Assembly (NCBI GenBank): GCA_023427545.1
Contig: JAEZBF010000163.1
Location: forward strand, 1 to 5,109
From: Pseudomonadota bacterium
Lineage (GTDB): Bacteria; Pseudomonadota; Alphaproteobacteria; Rhizobiales; Devosiaceae
Length of the DNA stretch: 5,109 nt
Direction: 5' to 3'
Shown here one piece after another: positions 1 to 5,109 of the stretch. Made by a program: the position numbers and the translations under genes. Under the pieces are notes generated by a model. It was not told where the DNA came from. It made no database searches and was given only the letters and a program-made list of their open reading frames with translations. Every line of letters starts with the position of its first letter. The first letter of the stretch is position 1.

Positions 1-143
1 GGATCGACGTTGAGGTAGGGGTCGAGCTTGCGCAGCCTCACCTTGTAGCCGCGCGCCTGAAGCACCGCCCCCAGTGCGGCGGAGGCGAGACCCTTGCCAA
101 GCGAGGAAACCACGCCTCCGGTGATGAATACGTACCGAGCCAT
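1..143 (-). CDS. pyrG: CTP synthase, N-terminal 47 residues (partial, runs off left edge)
   Basis: CTP synthase makes CTP from UTP, ATP and glutamine in the cytoplasm, the last step of de novo pyrimidine nucleotide synthesis. Only the start of the N-terminal synthetase (amidoligase) domain is present. The visible protein begins MARYVFITGGVVSSLGKG. The P-loop-like GGVVSSLGKG motif lies at residues 9-18 with its lysine at K17, and the family-diagnostic KLDPYLNVD lies at 39-47; both are nearly invariant in PyrG. The ATG at 141-143 (reverse complement) is preceded by AGGG with a 9-base spacing, and no extra N-terminal sequence is needed to match the family. It follows secG on the same strand after a 114-base gap, as in the alphaproteobacterial tpiA-secG-pyrG order. 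That gap contains a terminator-like hairpin, so pyrG may have its own promoter, but I could not pick convincing -35/-10 boxes. Identification is secure despite the truncation. Confidence 0.96.
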   Translation of the reverse strand, partial: MARYVFITGGVVSSLGKGLASAALGAVLQARGYKVRLRKLDPYLNVD

Positions 144-166
144 GGGCCCTCACCCTACCAGTTCGG

Positions 167-184
167 GAAAGCGATTCGAAAGCG
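167..184. repeat. Tandem 7-base direct repeat GAAAGCG, 11-base period, upstream of pyrG
   Basis: GAAAGCG occurs at 167-173 and again at 178-184, separated by ATTC. The period of 11 bases is about one helical turn, so both copies would face the same side of the DNA. The pair lies 24-41 bases upstream of the pyrG start codon; on the pyrG coding strand it reads CGCTTTC twice. It could be a protein-binding site or chance. The sequence shows the repeat, and any regulatory role is inference. Confidence 0.35.
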
Positions 185-211
185 GCACGCTGCCGAGCCT
201 CCAAAACAGAC

Positions 212-233
212 GAGGGGATGTCGCCATCCCCTC
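212..233 (-). terminator. Perfect 9-bp hairpin after secG, possible weak intrinsic terminator
   Basis: GAGGGGATG (212-220) and CATCCCCTC (225-233) are exact inverted repeats around a 4-base loop. On the minus strand the hairpin starts 24 bases past the secG stop codon and is followed by GTCTGTTTTGG, which has a short interrupted T-run rather than a strong U-tract. It may therefore terminate or attenuate transcription from secG into pyrG, or stabilise the 3' end of the secG message. A smaller palindrome, CCGCGCTGCGCGG at 241-253, lies between it and the secG stop. Hairpin formation is very likely; terminator function is uncertain because the T-run is poor. Confidence 0.55.
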
Positions 234-257
234 TTCGTCACCGCGCTGCGCGGTCGA

Positions 258-812
258 TTATTGAGCCGGCGCTGCCGGTGCCGTTGCCGGGGCTGACATC
301 GGTTGCGCCGGAGTGGTGTCGTTGGCGGGAGCCATTGCCGGCGCCGTGGTTGGTGTCGCCTCAGCCTGCGGCAAGGCCAGCGCAGGATCGTTGCCGGCTG
401 CGGCGGCGGGAGCCGGCGCCGGAGTGCTCGTCGTGGTGGTCGCCGCCGGTGGCGCGGTCTGCGGCACGGGCAGGCTGTTGTCGAGCTGGCCCGGATTGAG
501 GTTCAGCGAATCTAGGATGTTGGTCGAGGTGCTGGTCTCGCTGCCGACGCTGTCGGCGGCCTGCGCGAGAATGCCGCGCGAGCGGCGGTCGATTTCGGAC
601 AGGATCGTGAGCCCTATGGCGGTCGCAAAGAACAGCGCCGCGAGGATGGCAGTGGTGCGGGTCAGGAGATTGGCCGAGCCGCGCACGGACACCAGTCCGC
701 CGCCCGTGCCCCCGCCGATGCCCAGCGCGCCGCCCTCCGAGCGCTGCAGCAGGATGACTGCGATCAGCGCCAGAACGATCAGCAGATAGGCAACAATCAG
801 TACGTTCGCCAT
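258..812 (-). CDS. secG: SecG-type preprotein translocase subunit with long low-complexity C-terminal tail
   Basis: SecG is the small accessory subunit of the SecYEG inner-membrane channel and helps SecA-driven export. The 184-residue protein has the family layout: a first membrane helix at about residues 3-22, a cytoplasmic loop with LLQRSEGGALGIGGG (21-35) and a glycine-rich stretch, then ANLLTRTTAILAALFF leading into a second helix at about 48-71. The core ends near residue 80. The remaining roughly 100 residues are a disordered Ala/Pro/Thr-rich tail with several APA-type runs. E. coli SecG is about 110 residues in all, so the tail accounts for the extra length. The start at 812 is chosen because the first helix begins at once; the upstream Shine-Dalgarno is weak (GGGACGAGA directly before ATG, or AAGGTG 14 bases away). 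It follows tpiA by 96 bases and precedes pyrG. The long plus-strand open frames across this gene are GC-driven shadows. The core assignment is strong; no function is known for the tail. Confidence 0.93.
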   Translation of the reverse strand: MANVLIVAYLLIVLALIAVILLQRSEGGALGIGGGTGGGLVSVRGSANLLTRTTAILAALFFATAIGLTILSEIDRRSRGILAQAADSVGSETSTSTNILDSLNLNPGQLDNSLPVPQTAPPAATTTTSTPAPAPAAAAGNDPALALPQAEATPTTAPAMAPANDTTPAQPMSAPATAPAAPAQ

Positions 813-908
813 TCTCGTCCCAGTTTCACCTTGTAATGCGCGGCGGGTTCTACACGCGGCACGCGCAAAACGCCAGCGGCCACGCCCCCGCCAAGTCCGG
901 GCGCATGT

Positions 909-1658
909 TCAGACCGCTGAGATAATGGCGTGGAAGTCATCCGCCAAGAGGCTTGCGCCCCCGATCAGCCCGCCATTCACATCCGCGATGCGCAGGATCT
1001 CGCGCGCATTCGCCGGCTTGAGCGAGCCGCCATAGAGGATTGGCACCCCGCCGCCGCGGCCCTCGAACCTCTTTAGCAGCAGCGCCCGGATGTGCCCGTG
1101 CATCTCCCCGATGTCCGCGCTCGTCGGCGTCAGACCGGTGCCGATCGCCCAGACCGGCTCATAGGCGATCACCACATCATGGGTGCCGGCACTCTCGGGC
1201 ACGGAGCCCGCCAGCTGATCCTCGACGACCGCAAGCGCTGTGCCGGCGTCGCGCTGCGCACGCGTTTCGCCGACGCAGATGATCGGCACGAGCCCGGCTC
1301 CATGCGCTGCCGCGGCCTTGGCAGCAACGAGTGCATCGGTCTCGCCATGGTCCGCACGCCGCTCGGAATGGCCGACGATGACATAGCGCGCGCCCGCATC
1401 GGCGAGCATGACCGCGCTGATGTCTCCGGTGTGCGCGCCGCTGCTCTTTGGATGGCAGTCCTGCCCCCCGGTGACGATGCCGCTGGTCGCGGCCATCTGC
1501 GTCATAGCCTGGAGCAGGGTCGCGGGCGGGCAGATCGCAACAGTGCACCGCGGCCGCTCGCCCGCTGAGAGGAGCGCGCCGAGCTTTTGCACCTCGGCCA
1601 AGGAAGCCGACACCCCATTCATCTTCCAGTTGCCCGCGATCAGCGGTGTGATCTCCAC
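909..1658 (-). CDS. tpiA: Triose-phosphate isomerase (GTG start)
   Basis: This cytoplasmic TIM-barrel enzyme interconverts dihydroxyacetone phosphate and glyceraldehyde 3-phosphate in glycolysis and gluconeogenesis. At 249 residues it is full length for the family. Active-site elements are all present: GNWKMN at 9-14 with catalytic K12; VGHSERR at 95-101 with electrophilic H97; AYEPVWAIGTG at 165-175 with catalytic base E167 and the hinge of flexible loop 6; and phosphate-binding YGGSLKP at 209-215 and GGASL at 233-237. The start codon is GTG (CAC on the plus strand at 1656-1658). It is supported by a good Shine-Dalgarno, AAGGA, 9 bases upstream, and by the usual short lead before NWKMN. The gene heads the leftward tpiA-secG-pyrG group and is divergent from ppiD. 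The stop is TGA at 909-911. I see no frameshift or missing residue. Confidence 0.98.
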   Translation of the reverse strand: MEITPLIAGNWKMNGVSASLAEVQKLGALLSAGERPRCTVAICPPATLLQAMTQMAATSGIVTGGQDCHPKSSGAHTGDISAVMLADAGARYVIVGHSERRADHGETDALVAAKAAAAHGAGLVPIICVGETRAQRDAGTALAVVEDQLAGSVPESAGTHDVVIAYEPVWAIGTGLTPTSADIGEMHGHIRALLLKRFEGRGGGVPILYGGSLKPANAREILRIADVNGGLIGGASLLADDFHAIISAV

Positions 1659-1667
1659 CTCGCGCTA

Positions 1668-1672
1668 TCCTT
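1668..1672 (-). promoter_or_regulatory. Ribosome binding site of tpiA, supporting the GTG start
   Basis: On the minus strand AAGGA is separated from GTG (1658-1656) by 9 bases. It is the strongest Shine-Dalgarno match near the tpiA start. The next in-frame ATG is codon 13, inside the catalytic NWKMN motif, so it cannot be the start. Confidence 0.75.
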
Positions 1673-1732
1673 GTGCCTGCTCTTGCGCCTGAACCGGGTT
1701 TGCCATAACCCCGCCAGAACTCTAGTAGTGCC

Positions 1733-1762
1733 TTGCCCGCCCGGACGGCCGCTGTCTAGTAT
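1733..1762 (+). promoter_or_regulatory. Candidate sigma70-type promoter for ppiD-trpE
   Basis: TTGCCC (1733-1738; 4 of 6 matches to TTGACA) and TAGTAT (1757-1762; 4 of 6 matches to TATAAT) are separated by 18 bases. Transcription would begin near 1769, giving a leader of about 29 bases before the ppiD ATG at 1798. It is the best rightward candidate I can find in the divergent gap. Alphaproteobacterial promoters are often poor matches to the E. coli consensus, so this remains a prediction. I found no equally good leftward pair for tpiA. Confidence 0.45.
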
Positions 1763-1770
1763 CCGCGGCC
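1747..1770. repeat. Inverted repeat GGCCGC-N12-GCGGCC around the candidate -10 box
   Basis: GGCCGC at 1747-1752 is the exact reverse complement of GCGGCC at 1765-1770, with a 12-base spacer that contains the candidate -10 TAGTAT. The geometry would suit an operator covering the promoter. In GC-rich DNA, 6-base GC palindromic arms are common, so an accidental origin is quite possible. Confidence 0.35.
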
Positions 1771-1797
1771 CGATCGAGCCCAGTTGGATATTTCTTT

Positions 1798-3666
1798 ATG
1801 CTCAGTGCCCTGCGCGCCTTTTCCCAGACCTGGGCCGCCAAGATCCTCTTCGGCGTGCTGATCGTCAGCTTCGGTGCCTTCGGCATCTCCAATGTCATTA
1901 CCGACCTCGGCACCAATACCGTGGCGCGTGTCGGCGAACAGGACATCACCCTGCGCGACTACCAGCGCGCCTACAACACGCAGCTCAACCAGCTGGCGCA
2001 GCAGATGGGCTCGATGCCCACTCTCGACCAGGCCACCGCTATGGGCATCCCCGGCATGGTCCTTGGCCAGCTCGCCGCCGACGCAGCGATCAACCAGCTC
2101 GCGAGCTCGATGGGGATTGGCGTCTCGGACGCACGGCTCGCCAAGATGCTGCGCGAGGACCCCTCGTTTGCGGGCGGCCTTGGCGCGTTCGACCGGCAGA
2201 ACTTCCTGCGCGTGCTGCAGCAGAACGGCTACACCGAGGGCGACTACTTCGAGCTTCAGACCCGCGCGGCGCGTCGGCAGCAGCTCGCGGCCGGCCTTTT
2301 CGCTGATGCCACCGTGCCGCAGGCAGCCATCGAGCTGGTCAACCGCTACGCCGGCGACACGCGCACCCTGAAATACGTTGTGCTGAACGCCGCGACCCTG
2401 CCGGACGTGACCGATCCGACGGAGGAAGAGCTCGCTGCCTACCTCAAGGAGCACCAGACCGAGTTCCGCACCAAGGAGACACGCACGGCCGACGTGCTGC
2501 TGCTCTCGCCCGCAACGCTCGCCGCCAACAAGACGGTGAGCGACGCCGATATCCAGGCTGAGTTCGAGCGCACCAAGGCGACCCTGGGCAAGCCCGAGCA
2601 GCGCACTGTGCAACAGGTCGTGCTGCCCAGCCCGGAGCTGAAGGCGGCGTTCGAAGCCGGCAAGGCTGCGGGCAAGACGCTTGCCCAGCTGGCGCAGGAG
2701 AACAACCTTCAGGTCACCGCACTTGGCACCATGACCAAGGCGCAGATCATCGACGCCACGCTGGCCAATGCCGCCTTCGGACTCTCGCTTGGCGATTTCA
2801 CGATCATCCCCGGCGTTGCTGGCGAGCGCGCTGTCGGCGTCTCCGCAATCGAGCCGGGCGGCACCCCCGCCCTTGAGGAGGTCAAGGAACAGATCCGCCA
2901 GGTTTTGGCCGAGCAGCAGGCTCGCAACGAGATCAACGACATCCTCGACCAGATCGAGGAGTTGCGCGCTGCCTTCAAGCCGCTGGGCGAGATTGCCGAA
3001 CGCTTCAACCTTCCGGTCAAGGAAGTGAAGCTGACCGATGACGGGGCGGCACTCGAGGCTGTCGATCACCTGGAACCCACCGATCGCGCCAAGGTCACGA
3101 CCGCAATCTTTGGTGCCGAGCAGGGCAAGCTTGCCGCCACCGTAGCACTCGCCTCGAACCGCAACCTTTGGTTCGACCTCAAGTCGGTGGAACCCGCCCG
3201 CGACCAGACGCTCGATGAGGTTCGCGACGTTGTTCACGACGAGATCATGGCGCAGCGTACCGACGCAGCGGCTGCTGCCGAGGCGCAGAAGCTGGTGGAC
3301 CAGATCAAGGCTGGCGGCTCGCTCGATGACATCGCCGCAGGCATGGGGCTGTTCCCGACGACCTCGCCCGCTATTTCCCGCAGCGGCGACGGCACGCCGG
3401 TCATCAATCCCGACGTTGCCACCGCCGCATTCGCAGGTGGTCCCGGTCTGATTGGCTCCGCAAAGAACGGCGACGGCGAGTACGTCGTGTTCGAGGTCAC
3501 CGAGGTGACCCCGCCGGAGGCGTCGAACGCACAGGTCACCGGATACGTGGAGAACGGCACGCGCGACGGCATGTTCTCGGATTTCGTCAGCGGCGTACGT
3601 GCCGACTATGGCGTCCACGAGAACCAGGCGGCGCTTAGCCAGCTGCTCTCCGGCAATGGGCAATGA
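1798..3666 (+). CDS. ppiD: PpiD/SurA-type periplasmic folding chaperone, membrane-anchored, degenerate parvulin domain
   Basis: The 622-residue length fits PpiD, an inner-membrane-anchored periplasmic chaperone that meets proteins leaving the Sec channel. Order of parts: a short cytoplasmic N-terminus with R6 and K15; one membrane helix at about 14-34; a SurA/PpiD-like N-terminal chaperone region at about 42-170, with the VARVG entry (42-46), DPSF (121-124) and FDRQNF (131-136) features; a parvulin-like region from about 265; then further repeats of the parvulin C-terminal half. The parvulin segment reads RTVQQVVLP (269-277), where active enzymes typically have a histidine in an R-x-x-H-I-L context, and the later aromatic/histidine position is also not preserved, so isomerase activity is doubtful. 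E. coli PpiD likewise behaves mainly as a chaperone. The protein has no cysteine. The ATG at 1798 has only a weak GGA 9 bases upstream. An antisense frame spans almost the whole gene but is a shadow. The tight junction with trpE implies one transcript. Confidence 0.9.
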   Translation: MLSALRAFSQTWAAKILFGVLIVSFGAFGISNVITDLGTNTVARVGEQDITLRDYQRAYNTQLNQLAQQMGSMPTLDQATAMGIPGMVLGQLAADAAINQLASSMGIGVSDARLAKMLREDPSFAGGLGAFDRQNFLRVLQQNGYTEGDYFELQTRAARRQQLAAGLFADATVPQAAIELVNRYAGDTRTLKYVVLNAATLPDVTDPTEEELAAYLKEHQTEFRTKETRTADVLLLSPATLAANKTVSDADIQAEFERTKATLGKPEQRTVQQVVLPSPELKAAFEAGKAAGKTLAQLAQENNLQVTALGTMTKAQIIDATLANAAFGLSLGDFTIIPGVAGERAVGVSAIEPGGTPALEEVKEQIRQVLAEQQARNEINDILDQIEELRAAFKPLGEIAERFNLPVKEVKLTDDGAALEAVDHLEPTDRAKVTTAIFGAEQGKLAATVALASNRNLWFDLKSVEPARDQTLDEVRDVVHDEIMAQRTDAAAAAEAQKLVDQIKAGGSLDDIAAGMGLFPTTSPAISRSGDGTPVINPDVATAAFAGGPGLIGSAKNGDGEYVVFEVTEVTPPEASNAQVTGYVENGTRDGMFSDFVSGVRADYGVHENQAALSQLLSGNGQ

Positions 3667-3670
3667 GTCG

Positions 3671-5109
3671 ATGGCGGACGACTATCGCAGCTTCTGCGAG
3701 CGCTACGAGGCGGGTCAGGCGCAGATCCTGTTCCGTCGTGTCGTCGCCGATCTCGAAACGCCGGTCGGCACGTACCTGAAGCTTGCCGCCGGGCGGGAGA
3801 ACACGTTCCTGCTCGAGTCCGTGCAGGGAGGGTCCACGCGCGGCCGTTACTCGATGATTGGACTGCTCCCCGACATCATCCTCAAGGTCTCGGCCGGAAG
3901 CGCCAGCATCAACCGGAACGCCGGCATGGCCCCGGACGACTTTGCGCCTGTCACCGAGCCGCCGCTCGAGGCGCTGCGGCGGCTGGTGGCCGATAGCCAG
4001 ATTGAAGTGCCCGCGGGCCTGCCCTCAACGGCGGCGGGCATCTACGGCTACCTCGGCTATGACATGGTCCGCCAGATGGAGGAGCTGCCGGACGACAACC
4101 CCGATGACCTCGGGCTCCCAGATGCGATCCTCATGCGGCCCTCGGTGCTCGCCATTTTCGACACGCTGAAGGATGAGCTCTACCTCACGGCCCCCGTCTA
4201 CGTCCGCGAGGGTGTTACGGCGCGGCAGGCGTACGAGGGTGCCCAGAGCCGGATCGACGACGCCGTGGCGAGGCTTGGACGCGCCCTGCCCTACGCCTCC
4301 AACCTGCCTGAGCTCGATCCGATTGAGGTGACCAGCAACACCTCGGTCTCCGAGTATGGAGAGATGGTGGCACGGGCCAAGGAGTACATTGCTGCCGGGG
4401 ACATCTTCCAGGTTGTCCTCAGCCAGCGCTTTTCAGCCGATTTCGCGCTGCCGGCCACGGCGCTTTACCGTGCGCTGCGGCGGACCAACCCCTCCCCCTA
4501 TATGTACTTCCTCGACTTCGGGAGCTTTGCCGTCGCGGGCTCGAGCCCCGAGATCCTCGTCCGGCTCAAGGACAACGAGGTGACGATCCGACCGATCGCC
4601 GGCACCCGCAAGCGCGGCAGCACGCCCGCCCGCGACAAGGAAATGGCCGACGAGCTCATGGCCGACCCAAAGGAGCTGGCCGAGCACCTGATGCTCCTCG
4701 ACCTCGGCAGGAACGACGTTGGCCGGGTCAGCAAGATCGGCTCGGTAAAGGTCACCGACAAGTTCTTCCTCGAGTACTATTCCCACGTTATGCACATCGT
4801 CTCCAATGTGGTGGGACAGCTCGACCCGCAATACGATTTCGTTGACGCCCTCACCGCAGGTTTCCCGGCAGGCACCGTCTCGGGCGCGCCGAAGGTGCGG
4901 GCCATGGAGATCATCGACGAGCTCGAGAAATCCCGCCGCGGCATCTATGGCGGCTGCGTCGGCTACTTTGGCGCCGACGGCACGATGGACACCTGCATTA
5001 TCCTGCGCACCGCGATCGTCTCGGATGGCAAGTTCTACGTGCAGTCGGGCGCCGGCATCGTCGCCGACAGCAAGCCCGAACTCGAACAGCTCGAATGCGA
5101 AAACAAGGC
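3671..5109 (+). CDS. trpE: Anthranilate synthase component I (partial, C-terminus off right edge)
   Basis: TrpE, usually with the glutaminase TrpG, converts chorismate to anthranilate, the first committed step of tryptophan synthesis. The 479 codons seen cover nearly all of a family that is usually about 500 residues. The N-terminal domain has LLES (47-50) with the serine of the tryptophan feedback pocket, then GGSTRGRYSMIG (53-64) and GYLGYD (126-131). The chorismate-binding domain has DIFQVVLSQRF (244-254), NPSPYMYF (273-280, second part of the tryptophan-binding site), PIAGTRKRG (308-316), EHLMLLDLGRNDVGRV (338-353), SGAPKVRAME (404-413) and MDTCIILRT (439-447). This, with the LLES motif, separates TrpE from PabB and indicates a feedback-sensitive enzyme. 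The start at 3671 lies 4 bases after the ppiD stop; an in-frame ATG at 3656 would add five residues and overlap ppiD by 11 bases. Neither has a strong Shine-Dalgarno, which fits translational coupling. The visible protein has no tryptophan residue. trpG and further trp genes probably lie downstream, outside the window. Confidence 0.97.
   Translation, partial: MADDYRSFCERYEAGQAQILFRRVVADLETPVGTYLKLAAGRENTFLLESVQGGSTRGRYSMIGLLPDIILKVSAGSASINRNAGMAPDDFAPVTEPPLEALRRLVADSQIEVPAGLPSTAAGIYGYLGYDMVRQMEELPDDNPDDLGLPDAILMRPSVLAIFDTLKDELYLTAPVYVREGVTARQAYEGAQSRIDDAVARLGRALPYASNLPELDPIEVTSNTSVSEYGEMVARAKEYIAAGDIFQVVLSQRFSADFALPATALYRALRRTNPSPYMYFLDFGSFAVAGSSPEILVRLKDNEVTIRPIAGTRKRGSTPARDKEMADELMADPKELAEHLMLLDLGRNDVGRVSKIGSVKVTDKFFLEYYSHVMHIVSNVVGQLDPQYDFVDALTAGFPAGTVSGAPKVRAMEIIDELEKSRRGIYGGCVGYFGADGTMDTCIILRTAIVSDGKFYVQSGAGIVADSKPELEQLECENK

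Noticed and set aside
313..789. Plus-strand open frames of up to 158 codons opposite secG.
   Set aside because: They mirror the secG coding strand. Their Gly/Ala/Val- and Arg/Ser-rich composition follows from the low-complexity SecG tail, with no family features.
837..867. TGCGCG (837-842) and CGCGCA (862-867) inverted repeat in the tpiA-secG gap, considered as a tpiA terminator.
   Set aside because: The arms are only 6 bases with a 19-base loop, and on the transcribed (minus) strand no T-run follows. It looks like chance in GC-rich DNA.
1092..1568. Plus-strand open frame of 158 codons, and other antisense or out-of-frame ones, over tpiA.
   Set aside because: tpiA on the minus strand has all catalytic motifs. 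These frames are shadows with no recognisable protein features.
1659..1797. Search for a leftward promoter for tpiA, for example GATACT or TTATGG as -10 on the minus strand.
   Set aside because: No candidate -10 has a matching -35 at 16-18 bases, so I do not annotate one although a promoter must exist nearby.
1587..2306. 239-codon plus-strand frame running from inside tpiA through the divergent gap into ppiD.
   Set aside because: It crosses two real genes in other frames, is Arg/Pro/Ala-rich without any domain, and would need transcription through the tpiA start region.
1756..3663. A 635-codon open frame on the minus strand covering all of ppiD, slightly longer than ppiD itself.
   Set aside because: Its translation has no recognisable domain and looks like antisense of GC-rich codons, whereas the plus-strand frame has a membrane helix and the PpiD layout. 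It would also run into the divergent promoter region. High-GC genes often leave the antisense frame open.
3663..3779. ATGA at the ppiD stop, resembling a classic stop-start overlap.
   Set aside because: The ATG at 3663 opens a frame that stops at 3777-3779 after 38 codons and is not the trpE frame. The trpE start is 3671 or 3656.
1..5109. Search for tRNA genes, insertion sequence ends, CRISPR repeats, toxin-antitoxin or phage genes.
   Set aside because: Non-coding space is limited to three gaps of about 96-139 bases and none holds such structures. All coding space is explained by five conserved housekeeping genes.

Overview
The window is GC-rich and densely coding, with five housekeeping genes and no mobile element, CRISPR array or RNA gene that I can see. 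The protein sequences and gene order fit an alphaproteobacterium. The adjacency ppiD-trpE, divergent from tpiA-secG-pyrG, is what I would expect in Sphingomonadales. That order-level placement is an inference from gene order and sequence style, not a database result.

Left half, minus strand, transcribed leftwards: tpiA (909-1658, triose-phosphate isomerase, GTG start), then secG (258-812, Sec translocon subunit with a long Ala/Pro/Thr-rich tail), then the first 47 codons of pyrG (CTP synthase, start at 143, running off the left edge). The 96-base tpiA-secG gap (812/909) shows no convincing terminator or promoter. The 114-base secG-pyrG gap holds a perfect 9-bp hairpin (212-233) and a tandem 7-base repeat with an 11-base period (167-184).

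Centre: a 139-base divergent intergenic region (1659-1797) separates the two transcription units. It carries the Shine-Dalgarno of tpiA and, facing right, a plausible sigma70-type promoter for ppiD. The -10 box of that promoter sits inside a GGCCGC/GCGGCC inverted repeat.

Right half, plus strand: ppiD (1798-3666, membrane-anchored periplasmic SurA/PpiD-type folding factor with degenerate parvulin-like modules), followed within a few bases or with a slight overlap by trpE (from 3671, or 3656, to the window end; anthranilate synthase component I, about 20 residues short of its expected C-terminus). The tight junction implies co-transcription and leaves no room for a trp leader or attenuator directly ahead of trpE.

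Functionally the window joins central carbon metabolism (tpiA), protein export and envelope folding (secG, ppiD), pyrimidine nucleotide synthesis (pyrG) and tryptophan synthesis (trpE). I found no evidence of an undescribed system. The points worth a second look are modest: the repeated architecture and lost catalytic residues of the PpiD-like protein, the SecG tail, the ppiD-trpE coupling, the absence of tryptophan in TrpE, and three small non-coding motifs.
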